Shown here one piece after another: positions 35,728-44,714 of a DNA stretch of 64,000 bases (positions are counted from its first letter, which is position 1; each line of letters opens with the position of its first letter). The notes beneath the pieces are model-generated. The model searched no databases. It was not told the DNA's origin and worked only from the letters and a program-made list of their open reading frames with translations. The stretch comes from Amphibacillus sp052055485 (GTDB lineage: Bacteria > Bacillota > Bacilli > Bacillales > Amphibacillaceae): contig NZ_CP197171.1 of assembly GCF_052055485.1 (NCBI RefSeq), positions 3,534,001-3,598,000 on the forward strand, given 5' to 3'. A program made the translations under genes and the position numbers.

Positions 35728-35938
35728 ATTCACAGCCCCTTATCTTTAGATAGTTATCGTACCACTGCTTAAACAATTCACCACTTATCCGCTCTTTTAA
35801 GCCGATTGAAGTAGAGGGTCTTCTGGCGGACATCTGATAAAATGAACCGTCAATCAGCAGGAGTTTCTCAACTAAGGCATCTTGGCTGAACCTATAAATC
35901 AAGTTCAGCGATTTGCAGTCAAGTTCGGCGAAATACAA
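35720..35938 (-). pseudogene. Truncated unknown gene running into the repeat array
   Basis: A minus-strand frame whose C-terminal part looks protein-like (MSARRPSTSIGLKERISGEL, then FKQWYDNYLKIRG) and whose N-terminal part is translated tandem repeat. It has only a TTG start inside the repeat and no ribosome-binding site. Probably a gene whose 5' end was replaced by the array. It overlaps the DUF6366 start by eight bases. Confidence 0.35.
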
Positions 35939-36152
35939 TCAAGTTCGCCGATTTGCAATCAAGTTAGCGGAAATACAATCAAGTTCAGCGATTTGCAGTC
36001 AAGTTTCGCGAAATACAATCAAGTTCGCCGATTTGCAATCAAGTTAGCGGAAATACAATCAAGTTCGCCGATTTGCAATCAAGTTTCGCAAAATACAATC
36101 AAGTTCGCCGATTTGCAATCAAGTTAGCGGAAATACAATCAAGTTCAGCGCT
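35901..36152. repeat. Tandem array of 20 bp units alternating in two types
   Basis: Twelve full 20-base units plus a partial thirteenth, without spacers. Odd units read AAGTTC-G/A-CCG/GCG-ATTTGCA-A/G-TC; even units read AAGTT-variable-CG-AAATACAATC. The true period is therefore 40 bases. Neighbouring units can pair (TCGGCGAA at 35926 with TTCGCCGA at 35944). It starts in the 5' end of the broken gene above and ends 470 bases before pheT. No spacers, so not CRISPR. Confidence 0.92.
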
Positions 36153-36573
36153 TTCCTTTTTGTTGACTCTTTTTTTATCAGAATAATCAATCTATTATTC
36201 ATTATAAAGAGTGCCGATCAAGTGATTAGAACGGTGGGTGACGACTCCAGTGGGAACAAATGGTTTTGGCGCGACCAGTAACCGCACTAAGAAAACTACG
36301 AAAGCATTCACAAAGTTAGAAAAATTTGGCTTATCGCCAAGTCTTTATGGCGAATACCTTCGTTTGACTTAGACGATCGTCAATAAAATCTTTTATTTTT
36401 TGGATCGTGTAAGAATAAGTGCTTTTCTCATTCTGAGTCCCAAATCTTTTCGGTTGGATGAGTATCCGTAATCGCAGTTCCAATCCAAGTTTACTACAAT
36501 ATAGTTTAGAAAATGATAATAAAATCGTTCACTTAAAGTATAACACACCTTCGTCAAAAATAATTTGGTTTTA
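36153..36573. other. Intergenic stretch with a decayed interspersed repeat
   Basis: No gene. At about 36222-36290 the sequence GAACGGTGGGTGACGACTCC... is a diverged, opposite-orientation copy of the repeat at 61440-61530 (GAACGAAAGGTGGTGACTCC on the minus strand). The rest is unremarkable to me. Confidence 0.45.
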
Positions 36574-36612
36574 AAAAACGGCTAGCTCGGCAAAAATCTG
36601 TCAAGCTAGCCA
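36574..36612 (-). terminator. Terminator of pheST
   Basis: GGCTAGCT / AGCTAGCC arms with extra pairing inside, TTTTTT on the minus strand. Confidence 0.8.
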
Positions 36613-36620
36613 TAATTTAT

Positions 36621-39047
36621 TTAAGCTCTTAATTCTGCATGATGCACCTGTTTAACTGCTGCCAAAATAGCTTGATAGGAGGCTTCTACTTCTTCATCTG
36701 TCAGTGTTCGTTCTGGATCAAAATAAAGGAGATTAAAAGCAAGTGATTTCTTACCTTCTGCTAAGTGCTCACCTTGATAAAGATCAAAGACATGAACATT
36801 TTGGAGCCAATCCCCAGCAGCTTCTTTAATCGTTACTTCTAAATCAGCTGCTGCCACAGTTTGATCAACAACAAGTGCGATATCACGCGTTATCGAAGGA
36901 TAACGAGGAATTTTAGCAAAATTCGGTTCGTCATCATGAATCGCAAATAAATAATCTAAATCTAAATCAAAAACATAAGTGTCTTTTAAATCAAACTCTT
37001 TTTGAACAGTCGGATGAAGTTGACCGATAAAACCAACGGGAACTTCACCTATAAAAATTTGTGCCGTTCGACCAGGATGCATTTGTTTTATTTCAGTTTG
37101 GCGATATGACGGCTCCAAGCGCAAACGAGCAAATAAACCATCAATTATCCCCTTTAATAAATAAAAGTCTACCGATTTAATCTCTTGTTGCCATTGGTGT
37201 GCCAACCATTTCCCAGTAATCGCTCCACTTGCTCGGAGTTTTTCTTCTGGCTGTGATTGCAGCGTTTTTTCTTTTGAGACAAAAATACTCCCTATTTCAT
37301 AGAAGCTAAGGTCTTGTTGTTTTCTTGCCACATTGTATGAAAATGCCGCTAGCATTTCTGGTAACATACTAAGCCGGAGCGTACTATGTTCCTCACTCAT
37401 CGGTTTTGATAATTGTACCGGTTCTTCAGCTATTTGATCAATTTCAGGGCTGACAAGCATTTGAGAACGTTTCGTTGTTGTTAATGAATAAGTGATCGTC
37501 TCCATTAACCCTGCCCCTTCAAAATACTGCTTCACATAACGCTTTAACAATTGATTTTTCGTTAATTGCCCAGCCTGTTGACTACCTTGTGGAAGCGTAA
37601 AGGGTAGGTTGTCATAACCGTAAATACGCGCAACCTCCTCAAGCATATCTTCAAAAATTTGAAGATCTTGACGACGTGTTGGTATGGTTACAATAAATGT
37701 TTCACCAGCTTGTTCGTATTGAAAAGCTAATTTTTCAAAAATGAGTGCCATTTCCCCTGTCTCAATTTCTGTTCCAAGACGATCATTGATCTGCTTCACT
37801 GTGACAGTTAACTGTTTCTCAGATTTATCAAGGTGATCAAATTCACTGACACCACTTAAGACGGTTCCATTCGCGTATTTAGCTAATAATTCCGCCGCTC
37901 TTTGTCCAGCAGGCTTAACTCGATTGGGATCAATACCCTTTTCAAAACGTATGCTTGATTCGCTATGTAATTGATGATCTTTCGATCCAATTCGAACTCG
38001 TTTACCATCAAAGTAAGCTGCCTCAAGTAGTACAGTCGTCGTTTCTTCAGTCACTTCTGAATTAAGACCACCCATAACACCGGCTAGTGCAGTCGGTTCT
38101 TTACCATTTGTAATTACTAAATGCTCAGGTGATAAAGTTCGCACTTCATCGTCCAAAGTAACGATTGTTTCTTGCTCTTTCGCTCGTCGGACAACAATTT
38201 CATTTGAACCAAATTTTTCAAAGTCAAAGGCATGTAAAGGCTGACCATATTCTAGTAATACATAATTAGTAATGTCAACAACATTATTAATCGGTCGTAT
38301 GCCTGCTGCAATCAAATAATTGCGCATCCAAAGTGGGGCAGGAGCAATTTCAACATTTTTAATAAGGAAAGCACCGTAATAAGGATTGTCATCCGCTGCT
38401 TCTACCTTGACAGTGACATGGTCGCTTGCTTTTTCATCGATCACATTTAAATCTTGTTCAGGTAAGGTTATTTTTTTATTTAAAATAGCTCCAACCTCGT
38501 AAGCGACCCCTAGCATGCTTAATGCATCTGCTCGATTTGGTGTTAAATCAAATTCAAGAATGGCATCAGCTAAATTTAAATAATCTGTTACATCAACACC
38601 CACTTCTACATCTGCAGGGAAAACATAAATTCCCTCTTGGATATCTTTAGGGACATACTCTTCAGCTACACCTAACTCTTGAAGTGAACAAATCATTCCT
38701 TGTGATTCCAAACCGCGAAGTTTGGCTTTCTTTATCTTAAAGTCACCTGGCAAAACAGCTCCTGGCTTTGCGACAGCTACCTTTTGTCCAGAAGCAACAT
38801 TGGGTGCGCCACAAACAATTTGTAATGTTTCGTCACCTACTTCAACTTGACAAACTTTTAATTTATCAGCATTTGGGTGCTGTTCACAGGATATTACATA
38901 GCCAACAACTACGTTGGTACTTTTATCTGCTACATATGAGATGCCATCAACTTCTATTCCAGCCTTTGTTATCATACTTGCTAACTCTTCAGGTGTATGA
39001 TTATCTAAATCAACATATTGTTTTAACCAATTTAATGAAACACGCAT
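36621..39047 (-). CDS. pheT: Phenylalanine-tRNA ligase beta subunit
   Basis: An 808-aa subunit: N-terminal EMAP-like tRNA-binding domain (VVVGYVISCEQHPNADKLKVC), B3/B4 editing domain around 210-380, B5 domain, a catalytic-like core and the C-terminal ferredoxin-fold anticodon-binding domain (PRYPSITRDIALVVDQTV). Forms an alpha2-beta2 enzyme with PheS. It is 18 bases downstream of pheS. Confidence 0.97.
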   Translation of the reverse strand: MRVSLNWLKQYVDLDNHTPEELASMITKAGIEVDGISYVADKSTNVVVGYVISCEQHPNADKLKVCQVEVGDETLQIVCGAPNVASGQKVAVAKPGAVLPGDFKIKKAKLRGLESQGMICSLQELGVAEEYVPKDIQEGIYVFPADVEVGVDVTDYLNLADAILEFDLTPNRADALSMLGVAYEVGAILNKKITLPEQDLNVIDEKASDHVTVKVEAADDNPYYGAFLIKNVEIAPAPLWMRNYLIAAGIRPINNVVDITNYVLLEYGQPLHAFDFEKFGSNEIVVRRAKEQETIVTLDDEVRTLSPEHLVITNGKEPTALAGVMGGLNSEVTEETTTVLLEAAYFDGKRVRIGSKDHQLHSESSIRFEKGIDPNRVKPAGQRAAELLAKYANGTVLSGVSEFDHLDKSEKQLTVTVKQINDRLGTEIETGEMALIFEKLAFQYEQAGETFIVTIPTRRQDLQIFEDMLEEVARIYGYDNLPFTLPQGSQQAGQLTKNQLLKRYVKQYFEGAGLMETITYSLTTTKRSQMLVSPEIDQIAEEPVQLSKPMSEEHSTLRLSMLPEMLAAFSYNVARKQQDLSFYEIGSIFVSKEKTLQSQPEEKLRASGAITGKWLAHQWQQEIKSVDFYLLKGIIDGLFARLRLEPSYRQTEIKQMHPGRTAQIFIGEVPVGFIGQLHPTVQKEFDLKDTYVFDLDLDYLFAIHDDEPNFAKIPRYPSITRDIALVVDQTVAAADLEVTIKEAAGDWLQNVHVFDLYQGEHLAEGKKSLAFNLLYFDPERTLTDEEVEASYQAILAAVKQVHHAELRA

Positions 39048-39065
39048 GTTTTTAACCCTCCTTAA

Positions 39066-40100
39066 TTATGCTTGGTGATATTGCCCTAAAAAGCGTCGAT
39101 CATTTGTATAAAATTGACGAATATCATCGATACCATATTTCAACATAGCAATTCGTTCTGGCCCCATACCAAAAGCAAATCCACTATAAACATCTGAATC
39201 ATAGCCAGCCATTTCTAACACATTAGGATGAACCATGCCAGCACCAAGAATCTCAATCCAACCTGTTTGCTTACAAACTGAACAGCCTTTGCCATGACAG
39301 ACCTTACATGAGATATCCATTTCAACAGACGGCTCTGTAAATGGAAAGAAGCTTGGACGCAAGCGAATTTCACGTTCGGCACCAAAGAATTGTTTAGCAA
39401 ATTGATTAAGTACCCCTTTTAAATCGCTCATACGCACATTTTTATCGACGTATAGTCCTTCAACTTGAGTAAATTGGTGTGAATGAGTCGCATCATCCGT
39501 ATCTCTGCGGTAAACTTTACCCGGACAAATCATTTTGAGCGGCTTACTTCCACGGTATTCGCCCATTGTCCGAGCTTGGACAGGTGACGTGTGTGTCCGC
39601 ATCAGCAACTCTTCAGTAATATAAAAGGTATCTTGCATATCACGGGCAGGATGATCTTTCGGTAAGTTTAATGCTTCGAAATTATAATAATCCGTTTCAA
39701 CCTCTGGTCCTTCCCTTACCTCAAAACCCATTCCAATGAATAAGTCTTCGATTTCTGTAACAAGACTGGTTAATAGATGCGGTCCTCCAACCTCAACAGG
39801 TCGACCAGGCAAGGTGACATCAATTGTTTCAGATTTCAACTGTTGATTTAAAACCGCTTCCTCTAAAACTTGCTTTTTCGCTTCAATCGCAATCGTAATT
39901 GCCTCACGAACCTTATTGGCAAGTTCACCAATCACTGGGCGCTCTTCCTTAGACAATTTACCCATACCACGTAGAACCTCTGTAATAGGTCCTTTTTTAC
40001 CTAAGTATGAAACACGTACTTGTTGGAGATCAGCCAAAGAGTTTGCTTGTTCAACTTGTTCAAGTGCTTCCGTTTCTAACGCATGTAATTTCTCTTTCAT
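39066..40100 (-). CDS. pheS: Phenylalanine-tRNA ligase alpha subunit
   Basis: A 344-aa class II synthetase subunit. Motif 2 region (RTHTSPVQARTM; GKVYRRDTDDATHSHQFTQVEGL) and motif 3 (GFAFGMGPERIAMLKYGI) are intact; the C-terminal CKVC and CSVC pairs suggest zinc. The Ala of the amino-acid pocket region lies in FAFGMG. First gene of pheST, under T-box control. Confidence 0.97.
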   Translation of the reverse strand: MKEKLHALETEALEQVEQANSLADLQQVRVSYLGKKGPITEVLRGMGKLSKEERPVIGELANKVREAITIAIEAKKQVLEEAVLNQQLKSETIDVTLPGRPVEVGGPHLLTSLVTEIEDLFIGMGFEVREGPEVETDYYNFEALNLPKDHPARDMQDTFYITEELLMRTHTSPVQARTMGEYRGSKPLKMICPGKVYRRDTDDATHSHQFTQVEGLYVDKNVRMSDLKGVLNQFAKQFFGAEREIRLRPSFFPFTEPSVEMDISCKVCHGKGCSVCKQTGWIEILGAGMVHPNVLEMAGYDSDVYSGFAFGMGPERIAMLKYGIDDIRQFYTNDRRFLGQYHQA

Positions 40101-40159
40101 TCAAAGTACCCCCTCATTTTTAAAATTTAAAAATTTTTTACAAAACCCTAATAAAATAA

Positions 40160-40430
40160 AACATGAAAAAGCCTCCATCCCTAAAAAAGGGACGAGGCTT
40201 AACGGTCGCGGTACCACCCTTGTTGGCAATAAAATTGCCCACTTCATTGTTTTAACGGATTGATTGATCCGGAACGTTCTTACTTGAGTTTATTGATCAA
40301 GGTCCCAAACGTCAGCTCCAGAGTGAAAATTCAGCTTTTTCCAATGCGTCTGCTTTCAGTCAAGACAGAACGTTCCTGTTTCATTGATTAAGTAAAAAAG
40401 CTTACTTGCTCTTTCTTTGCTTTTTAATAT
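40160..40430 (-). promoter_or_regulatory. T-box leader of pheST
   Basis: On the minus strand the antiterminator core GGGTGGTACCGCG (40207-40219) precedes a terminator with arms AAGCCTCGTCCC / GGGATGGAGGCTT at 40165-40200 and a T-run. Uncharged tRNA-Phe should stabilise the antiterminator and let pheST be read. I could not fix the specifier codon by eye; the amino acid is assigned from the gene. Confidence 0.9.
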
Positions 40431-40578
40431 ATGACTATTATTATAGAAAATTTACGGCGAGTTTGCAACTTAATTTGAAACAATTATTTTAACACGATGT
40501 TTTCTCGTAAAAATATATCATATTAATGAAACAAAAAAGTCAATTTAGGAATGATTTTTTGTTCCGCTTTAATTTTAC

Positions 40579-41331
40579 CTAACTTGAAAGCTGTATATGA
40601 TACATCATAATTCCAGCGGCTACACTTACATTTAATGATTCCGCTTGTCCATAAATTGGGATATGAGCTAAAACATCTGCTTGCTTTAATAATTCTGAAT
40701 GAATGCCACTTCCTTCGTTACCAACCATTAACGCCATTTTATCCGAACTTCCAATGGTATTAATTGGGACTGCCTGTTCTAAAGTTGATGCACAGATAAC
40801 GACACCATCGTTTTTCAACCGTGTAATCTCTGTTGAAAGATCCGACTGAACAATGGGTAAGTGAAAGATCGATCCTTGTGAAGATCGAATCAATTTATCA
40901 TTGTATAAATCAACCGTCCCATCACCAAGAATAACTGCATCAAATCCCGCTGCATCCGCAGTTCTAATCATTGTTCCAACATTGCCAGGGTCTTGTATTG
41001 AATCAAGTAACAATAGACGATTTGTTAAATAACGGCCTGTTTCCTTTATTTTTACAATCGCTAGAATACCCTGTGGTGATTTCGTTTGAGCTAGATGAGC
41101 CAATACATTATGACTAACAAATTCTATTTTCTGACTGGATAAATCAAACGGCGGTTCAAATCCGGCTTCAATAATAACCGTTTCAATTTCCCAATCACTT
41201 GTTAAAGCTTCTTCTACAAGGTGCTCACCTTCTATAATAAAAAGTCCTTGTTCAAGACGGTATTTTCTTTGAGTTAACTTAGCCCAATTTTTAATCGATT
41301 GATTTTTTACTGAGGTGATCATTTCCTTCAT
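40579..41331 (-). CDS. SpoU/TrmH-family RNA 2'-O-methyltransferase (YsgA)
   Basis: A 250-aa knotted methyltransferase: RLLLLDSIQDPGNVGTMIRTADAAGFDAVIL (motif 1), MVGNEGSGI (motif 2) and LNVSVAAGIMMY (motif 3). The N-terminal ~100 residues form the L30e-like RNA-binding domain. The likely target is rRNA; the exact nucleotide is unknown. Confidence 0.9.
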   Translation of the reverse strand: MKEMITSVKNQSIKNWAKLTQRKYRLEQGLFIIEGEHLVEEALTSDWEIETVIIEAGFEPPFDLSSQKIEFVSHNVLAHLAQTKSPQGILAIVKIKETGRYLTNRLLLLDSIQDPGNVGTMIRTADAAGFDAVILGDGTVDLYNDKLIRSSQGSIFHLPIVQSDLSTEITRLKNDGVVICASTLEQAVPINTIGSSDKMALMVGNEGSGIHSELLKQADVLAHIPIYGQAESLNVSVAAGIMMYHIQLSS

Positions 41332-41397
41332 CCTTTAATGTTATTCTTTTCACTATCATACATATCTGTCTTAAATTTGGTCAAACTAATTTTTATA

Positions 41398-41475
41398 AAA
41401 GGTTGTTCAAAAAGCTCGGTAAAAATCGCTGTGAATTTCTTCTTTGCACTTTTCATCCTCCTTTTTGAACATGCA
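41398..41475. repeat. Inverted-repeat element upstream of sspI
   Basis: GTTGTTCAAAAAG near 41402 pairs with CTTTTTGAACATGC near 41463. The intervening AAAAATCGCTGTGAATTTCTTC... resembles an interspersed Bacillaceae element I recognise as recurring. It may also act as an extended hairpin in the sspI leader. Confidence 0.45.
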
Positions 41476-41509
41476 CTATAAAATATTATTTTATGCGAGG
41501 TGACGAAAG

Positions 41510-41728
41510 ATGGATTTAAATTTAAGAAAAGCTATTTTAGCAAACGTTTCAGATAATAGTCAAGATGAATTAGAGGCAACGATTGTCGATGCAATTCAAA
41601 ACGGCGAAGAGAAAATGTTACCCGGATTAGGTGTTTTATTTGAATTAATTTGGCAACAATCTGATCAAGAAAAGAAAAGTGCTATGCTTCAATTATTAGA
41701 ACAAGGGGTTCAGCACGCAGGTGCATAA
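41510..41728 (+). CDS. sspI: Small acid-soluble spore protein I
   Basis: A 72-aa protein (MDLNLRKAILANVSDNSQDE ... EEKMLPGLGVLFELIWQQS) matching SspI closely in length and sequence. Spore-core protein expressed in the forespore. GCGAGGTGA precedes the ATG. It is next to ysgA, as in B. subtilis. Confidence 0.96.
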   Translation: MDLNLRKAILANVSDNSQDELEATIVDAIQNGEEKMLPGLGVLFELIWQQSDQEKKSAMLQLLEQGVQHAGA

Positions 41729-41742
41729 GTTTTTATCATTGC

Positions 41743-41779
41743 TAAAGCACGAGGTGATAAAATTGTTCCTCGTGCTTTA
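41743..41779. terminator. Bidirectional terminator after sspI
   Basis: TAAAGCACGAGG / CCTCGTGCTTTA with a 13-base loop; serves sspI and, from the other side, the aldo/keto reductase. Confidence 0.8.
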
Positions 41780-41788
41780 CTCATCCCA

Positions 41789-42628
41789 TTAAAACTCCTC
41801 ATACTCGGCTGGATTTAAATTATTCAATCTGCCATCTGCTTTGCTCAGACTGTTAATTAATTCAATATCATTTGACTCGAGTTCAAAGTCAAAAATCGAC
41901 ATATTTTCAAGTTGTCGTTTGGGATTTGATGATCTAGGAATACTAATTGTCTTTAATTGATAGTGCCATCTTAAAATAATTTGTGCACTTGTTCGTTGAT
42001 ATTTGTCTGCTAAATCTTTAATGATTGGATGGTCAAACAGGTCTTTGCCAAGTGCCAGTGGACTCCATGACTCTGTCATCACACCATGTTCCTCATGCCA
42101 TTGACGCTGCTCATATTGATTAAAATAGGGATGTAATTCAACCTGATTAACACTCGGCAGCACACCTGTCTCTTCTTTTAATCTTATCAAGTGTTCAGGC
42201 AAGAAATTACAAACGCCAACCGAGCGAATCAAGCCCCATTTTTTCGCATCAAGTAGAGCTTGCCAAGCTTCTACATAGACATCTTGATTTGGATTAGGCC
42301 AATGAATTAAATAAAGATCATAGTAATCTAAGTCAGCGCGATAGAGCGATTCTTGAATCGCCTGAACGGCTTGATCATATTGATGATAACGTCCAGGTAA
42401 TTTTGAGGTAACGAATATGTCTTTTCGTGATACCGCACTTTGCTTAATCGCTCGACCAACAGCCCCTTCATTTTCATAATTATAGGCTGTATCAAGCAAT
42501 CGATAACCTGTATTCAGTGCATTTCTGATGGCATCTTTTCCTCGAAAACCTTTCAAACGAGCCGTTCCAAATCCTATCATCGGAATTTCTACACCATCAT
42601 TTAAATAAGTTGTTGGTATTTGAGTCAT
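41789..42628 (-). CDS. Aldo/keto reductase
   Basis: A 279-aa NADPH-dependent reductase with a TIM barrel: LDTAYNYENEG (catalytic Asp and Tyr), TSKLPGRY (Lys), YLIHWPNPN (His), and the coenzyme-binding IPRSSNPKRQLENM. ATG 42628 is used because AAAGGAG lies seven bases before; the longer frame starting at 42733 has none. Substrate unknown. Confidence 0.93.
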   Translation of the reverse strand: MTQIPTTYLNDGVEIPMIGFGTARLKGFRGKDAIRNALNTGYRLLDTAYNYENEGAVGRAIKQSAVSRKDIFVTSKLPGRYHQYDQAVQAIQESLYRADLDYYDLYLIHWPNPNQDVYVEAWQALLDAKKWGLIRSVGVCNFLPEHLIRLKEETGVLPSVNQVELHPYFNQYEQRQWHEEHGVMTESWSPLALGKDLFDHPIIKDLADKYQRTSAQIILRWHYQLKTISIPRSSNPKRQLENMSIFDFELESNDIELINSLSKADGRLNNLNPAEYEEF

Positions 42629-42739
42629 TGCAATCTCCTTTCTGAAAATTAACATTATACTGCTATTATACCTCTTTTTATGTGGACTCAAACTATCAGA
42701 AGCTAAAAACCACGTCCATTTACCTGCATGCAAAATGGA

Positions 42740-43042
42740 TTAACTTAAAGCAAGAACCCCATCAAGTTTGACTTGAATTTGTTTTCTTAAATGATGGGTA
42801 ATCATAATGACTGTCAAATTTTGGTGAGTGATTAACTTTTCTTCAATCTTTAAGGCACTTGCTTCATCTAGACTTGACGTCTCCACCTCTCGTTCATGAT
42901 ATGTTGAGTAACTTGTTTTCTCTAATCGCTTCGTTATATCTGATCGAATCGCTGTTGCCATCTTTTGAATCGTCCAACTGATGATAACGATTTGAATGTA
43001 GCTTAAGATCAGAAAAATACTGAATATGATTAACATACGCAA
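42740..43042 (-). pseudogene. Internally deleted ABC exporter remnant
   Basis: A 100-codon frame that fuses two distant parts of an ABC-type exporter. The first ~55 codons are a membrane helix and coupling region (ILSYIQIVIISWTIQKMATA; SDITKRLEKTSYSTYHE). It then jumps to the end of the ATPase: DEASALKIEEKLI (D-loop) and VIMITHHLRKQI (H-loop). The middle of the membrane domain, Walker A and the signature are gone, so it cannot work. Confidence 0.75.
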
Positions 43043-43302
43043 AAAAATGGGTCAAAATCAGAACAATTATTATAGCAACGCATAAAAAATTGGCTAGTAG
43101 GGAAAGACAATCCTGATTTTCAGGAATTAACCATCAACTTAGGTTTTTTCGGAGATGAGGATAGCTAAAACGAAGCTTAAATCATTGGTAATTCTCCCAG
43201 TAAAACATTTCTACGGAATTATTTAACAATTTCCCTGTTGCTAATTGTTGAGTCTTGTCTTAAAATAGGATATAGAAATATGGTACGGCAAGGAGCATAG
43301 TG

Positions 43303-43911
43303 ATGGATATTCGTTTCTTACAACATTTAATGCAAACACAATCAATGCAAAATCTACGACCAACCAATCAGCGTCAATCAGCCAACTTATTTAATGACCT
43401 ATACCTACAAAAGATGAACCAACCGGAAGGAATGTCGTTTGATACATCAATGACGATTCGAGAAATACTACATGGCAGACCTTCGATACTTGAACAAACA
43501 TCTTCCATTACAACGCCGATTGAAACGAGCCTATCGACAGATTTAGAGACAATCATTCAAGAAGCAGCTGACACTTATCAAGTTGACGAGAAGTTAATCC
43601 GTTCTGTGATTAAAATGGAGTCTAATTTCAATCAACACGCCGTTAGTCATGCAGGTGCTCAAGGTTATATGCAGCTGATGCCTCAAACTGCAAGAGGATT
43701 AGGTGTAACCAATTCCTTCGATGCTAGACAAAATATTTTTGGCGGGACAAAATATTTACGTCAAATGCTCAATCGTTATAATGGAAATACTACATTAGCT
43801 ATAGCGGCCTATAACGCGGGACCAGGAAATGTCGATAAATATAATGGCATTCCACCATTTAAGGAAACACAAAATTACGTTCGAAAAGTTATCAATCAAT
43901 ATCGATCTTAG
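43303..43911 (+). CDS. Lytic transglycosylase, SLT domain (YjbJ/CwlQ-like)
   Basis: A 202-aa protein with a ~85-residue unstructured N-terminus and a C-terminal SLT domain: IRSVIKMESNFNQHAVSHAGAQG (catalytic Glu in KMES), YMQLMPQTARGLGV and AIAAYNAGPGNV. It cleaves peptidoglycan glycan strands. There is no signal peptide; B. subtilis CwlQ (YjbJ) is similar. ATG 43303 follows AAGGAG. Confidence 0.9.
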   Translation: MDIRFLQHLMQTQSMQNLRPTNQRQSANLFNDLYLQKMNQPEGMSFDTSMTIREILHGRPSILEQTSSITTPIETSLSTDLETIIQEAADTYQVDEKLIRSVIKMESNFNQHAVSHAGAQGYMQLMPQTARGLGVTNSFDARQNIFGGTKYLRQMLNRYNGNTTLAIAAYNAGPGNVDKYNGIPPFKETQNYVRKVINQYRS

Positions 43912-43940
43912 CTTTAACAACTACATTTCATATGATTTTA

Positions 43941-43985
43941 AAAACTAGTCTTCACTCAAAGGTATGAGGAAAAGACTAGTTTTTT
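43941..43985. terminator. Terminator between transglycosylase and response regulator
   Basis: AAACTAGTCTT / AAGACTAGTTT, then a T-run on the plus strand. Confidence 0.8.
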
Positions 43986-44024
43986 ACAAATAACCGTCCA
44001 TTAAAGCAAGTCCTCTTATCTCGA

Positions 44025-44714
44025 TTACTTTTGAAATCGATAGCCTACGCCCCAAATCGTCTCAATAAACTGTGGAACAGATGGATCACGCTCAATCTTT
44101 TCCCGAATTTTTCGGATATGGACGGTTACTGTCGTATTGTCTCCAATAGCATCGTATCCCCAAATTTTTTCAAATAAATACTCTTTCGTGAATACAATAT
44201 TGGGATTCGTTGCTAGAAAATATAACAAATCATATTCTTTCGCTGTCAGTATCTTTTCTTCTTTATCTATATATACACGCCGAGCACTCGAATCAATCCG
44301 CATATTTTTGATTTGAAGCAGATTGGTCATTACTTCCTGTTTATTAGTCAAGCGATTATATCTTGAGATATGTGCTTTTACTCTCGCAACTAATTCATTT
44401 GGGTTAAAAGGTTTTACAATATAATCATCTGCCCCACGATTGAATCCACGAATTTTATCAATATCTTCTTTTTTAGCTGTCACCATTAAAATGGGAATAT
44501 CCATCACTTCACGAAGCCGCTCACATAATGCAAACCCATCAATTCCTGGTAGCATTAAATCCAATAAGATTAAATGATAGGTTTGCGTTTTAGCTAAGTG
44601 CAAACCCTCCTCGCCAGTCGTTGCAATATCACTAGTAAATCCGTTTATTTCTAAATAGTCTCGCTCCAGTTCTGCAATTGCTTTTTCATCTTCGATGATT
44701 AAAATATGTTGCAT
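44025..44714 (-). CDS. OmpR-family response regulator
   Basis: A 229-aa regulator. Receiver domain with phospho-acceptor Asp in LILLDLMLPGIDG (about residue 52), conserved Lys in VKPFNP; C-terminal winged helix (AKEYDLLYFLATNPNIVFTKEYL, VTVHIRKIREKIE, VWGVGYRF). Stop of the kinase gene abuts its start region; they form one operon. Targets are unknown; the adjacent membrane genes are candidates. Confidence 0.95.
   Translation of the reverse strand: MQHILIIEDEKAIAELERDYLEINGFTSDIATTGEEGLHLAKTQTYHLILLDLMLPGIDGFALCERLREVMDIPILMVTAKKEDIDKIRGFNRGADDYIVKPFNPNELVARVKAHISRYNRLTNKQEVMTNLLQIKNMRIDSSARRVYIDKEEKILTAKEYDLLYFLATNPNIVFTKEYLFEKIWGYDAIGDNTTVTVHIRKIREKIERDPSVPQFIETIWGVGYRFQK

Noticed and set aside
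35882..36127. Plus-strand repetitive protein of 81 aa over the tandem array
   Set aside because: The 20-residue period simply follows from three 20-base units; there is no ribosome-binding site and both strands stay open equally.
35901..36152. CRISPR array
   Set aside because: The repeats are contiguous 20-mers with no unique spacers and no cas genes are in the window.
40141..40200. Simple rho-independent terminator upstream of pheS
   Set aside because: The hairpin is part of a T-box, as shown by the adjoining GGGTGGTACCGCG core.
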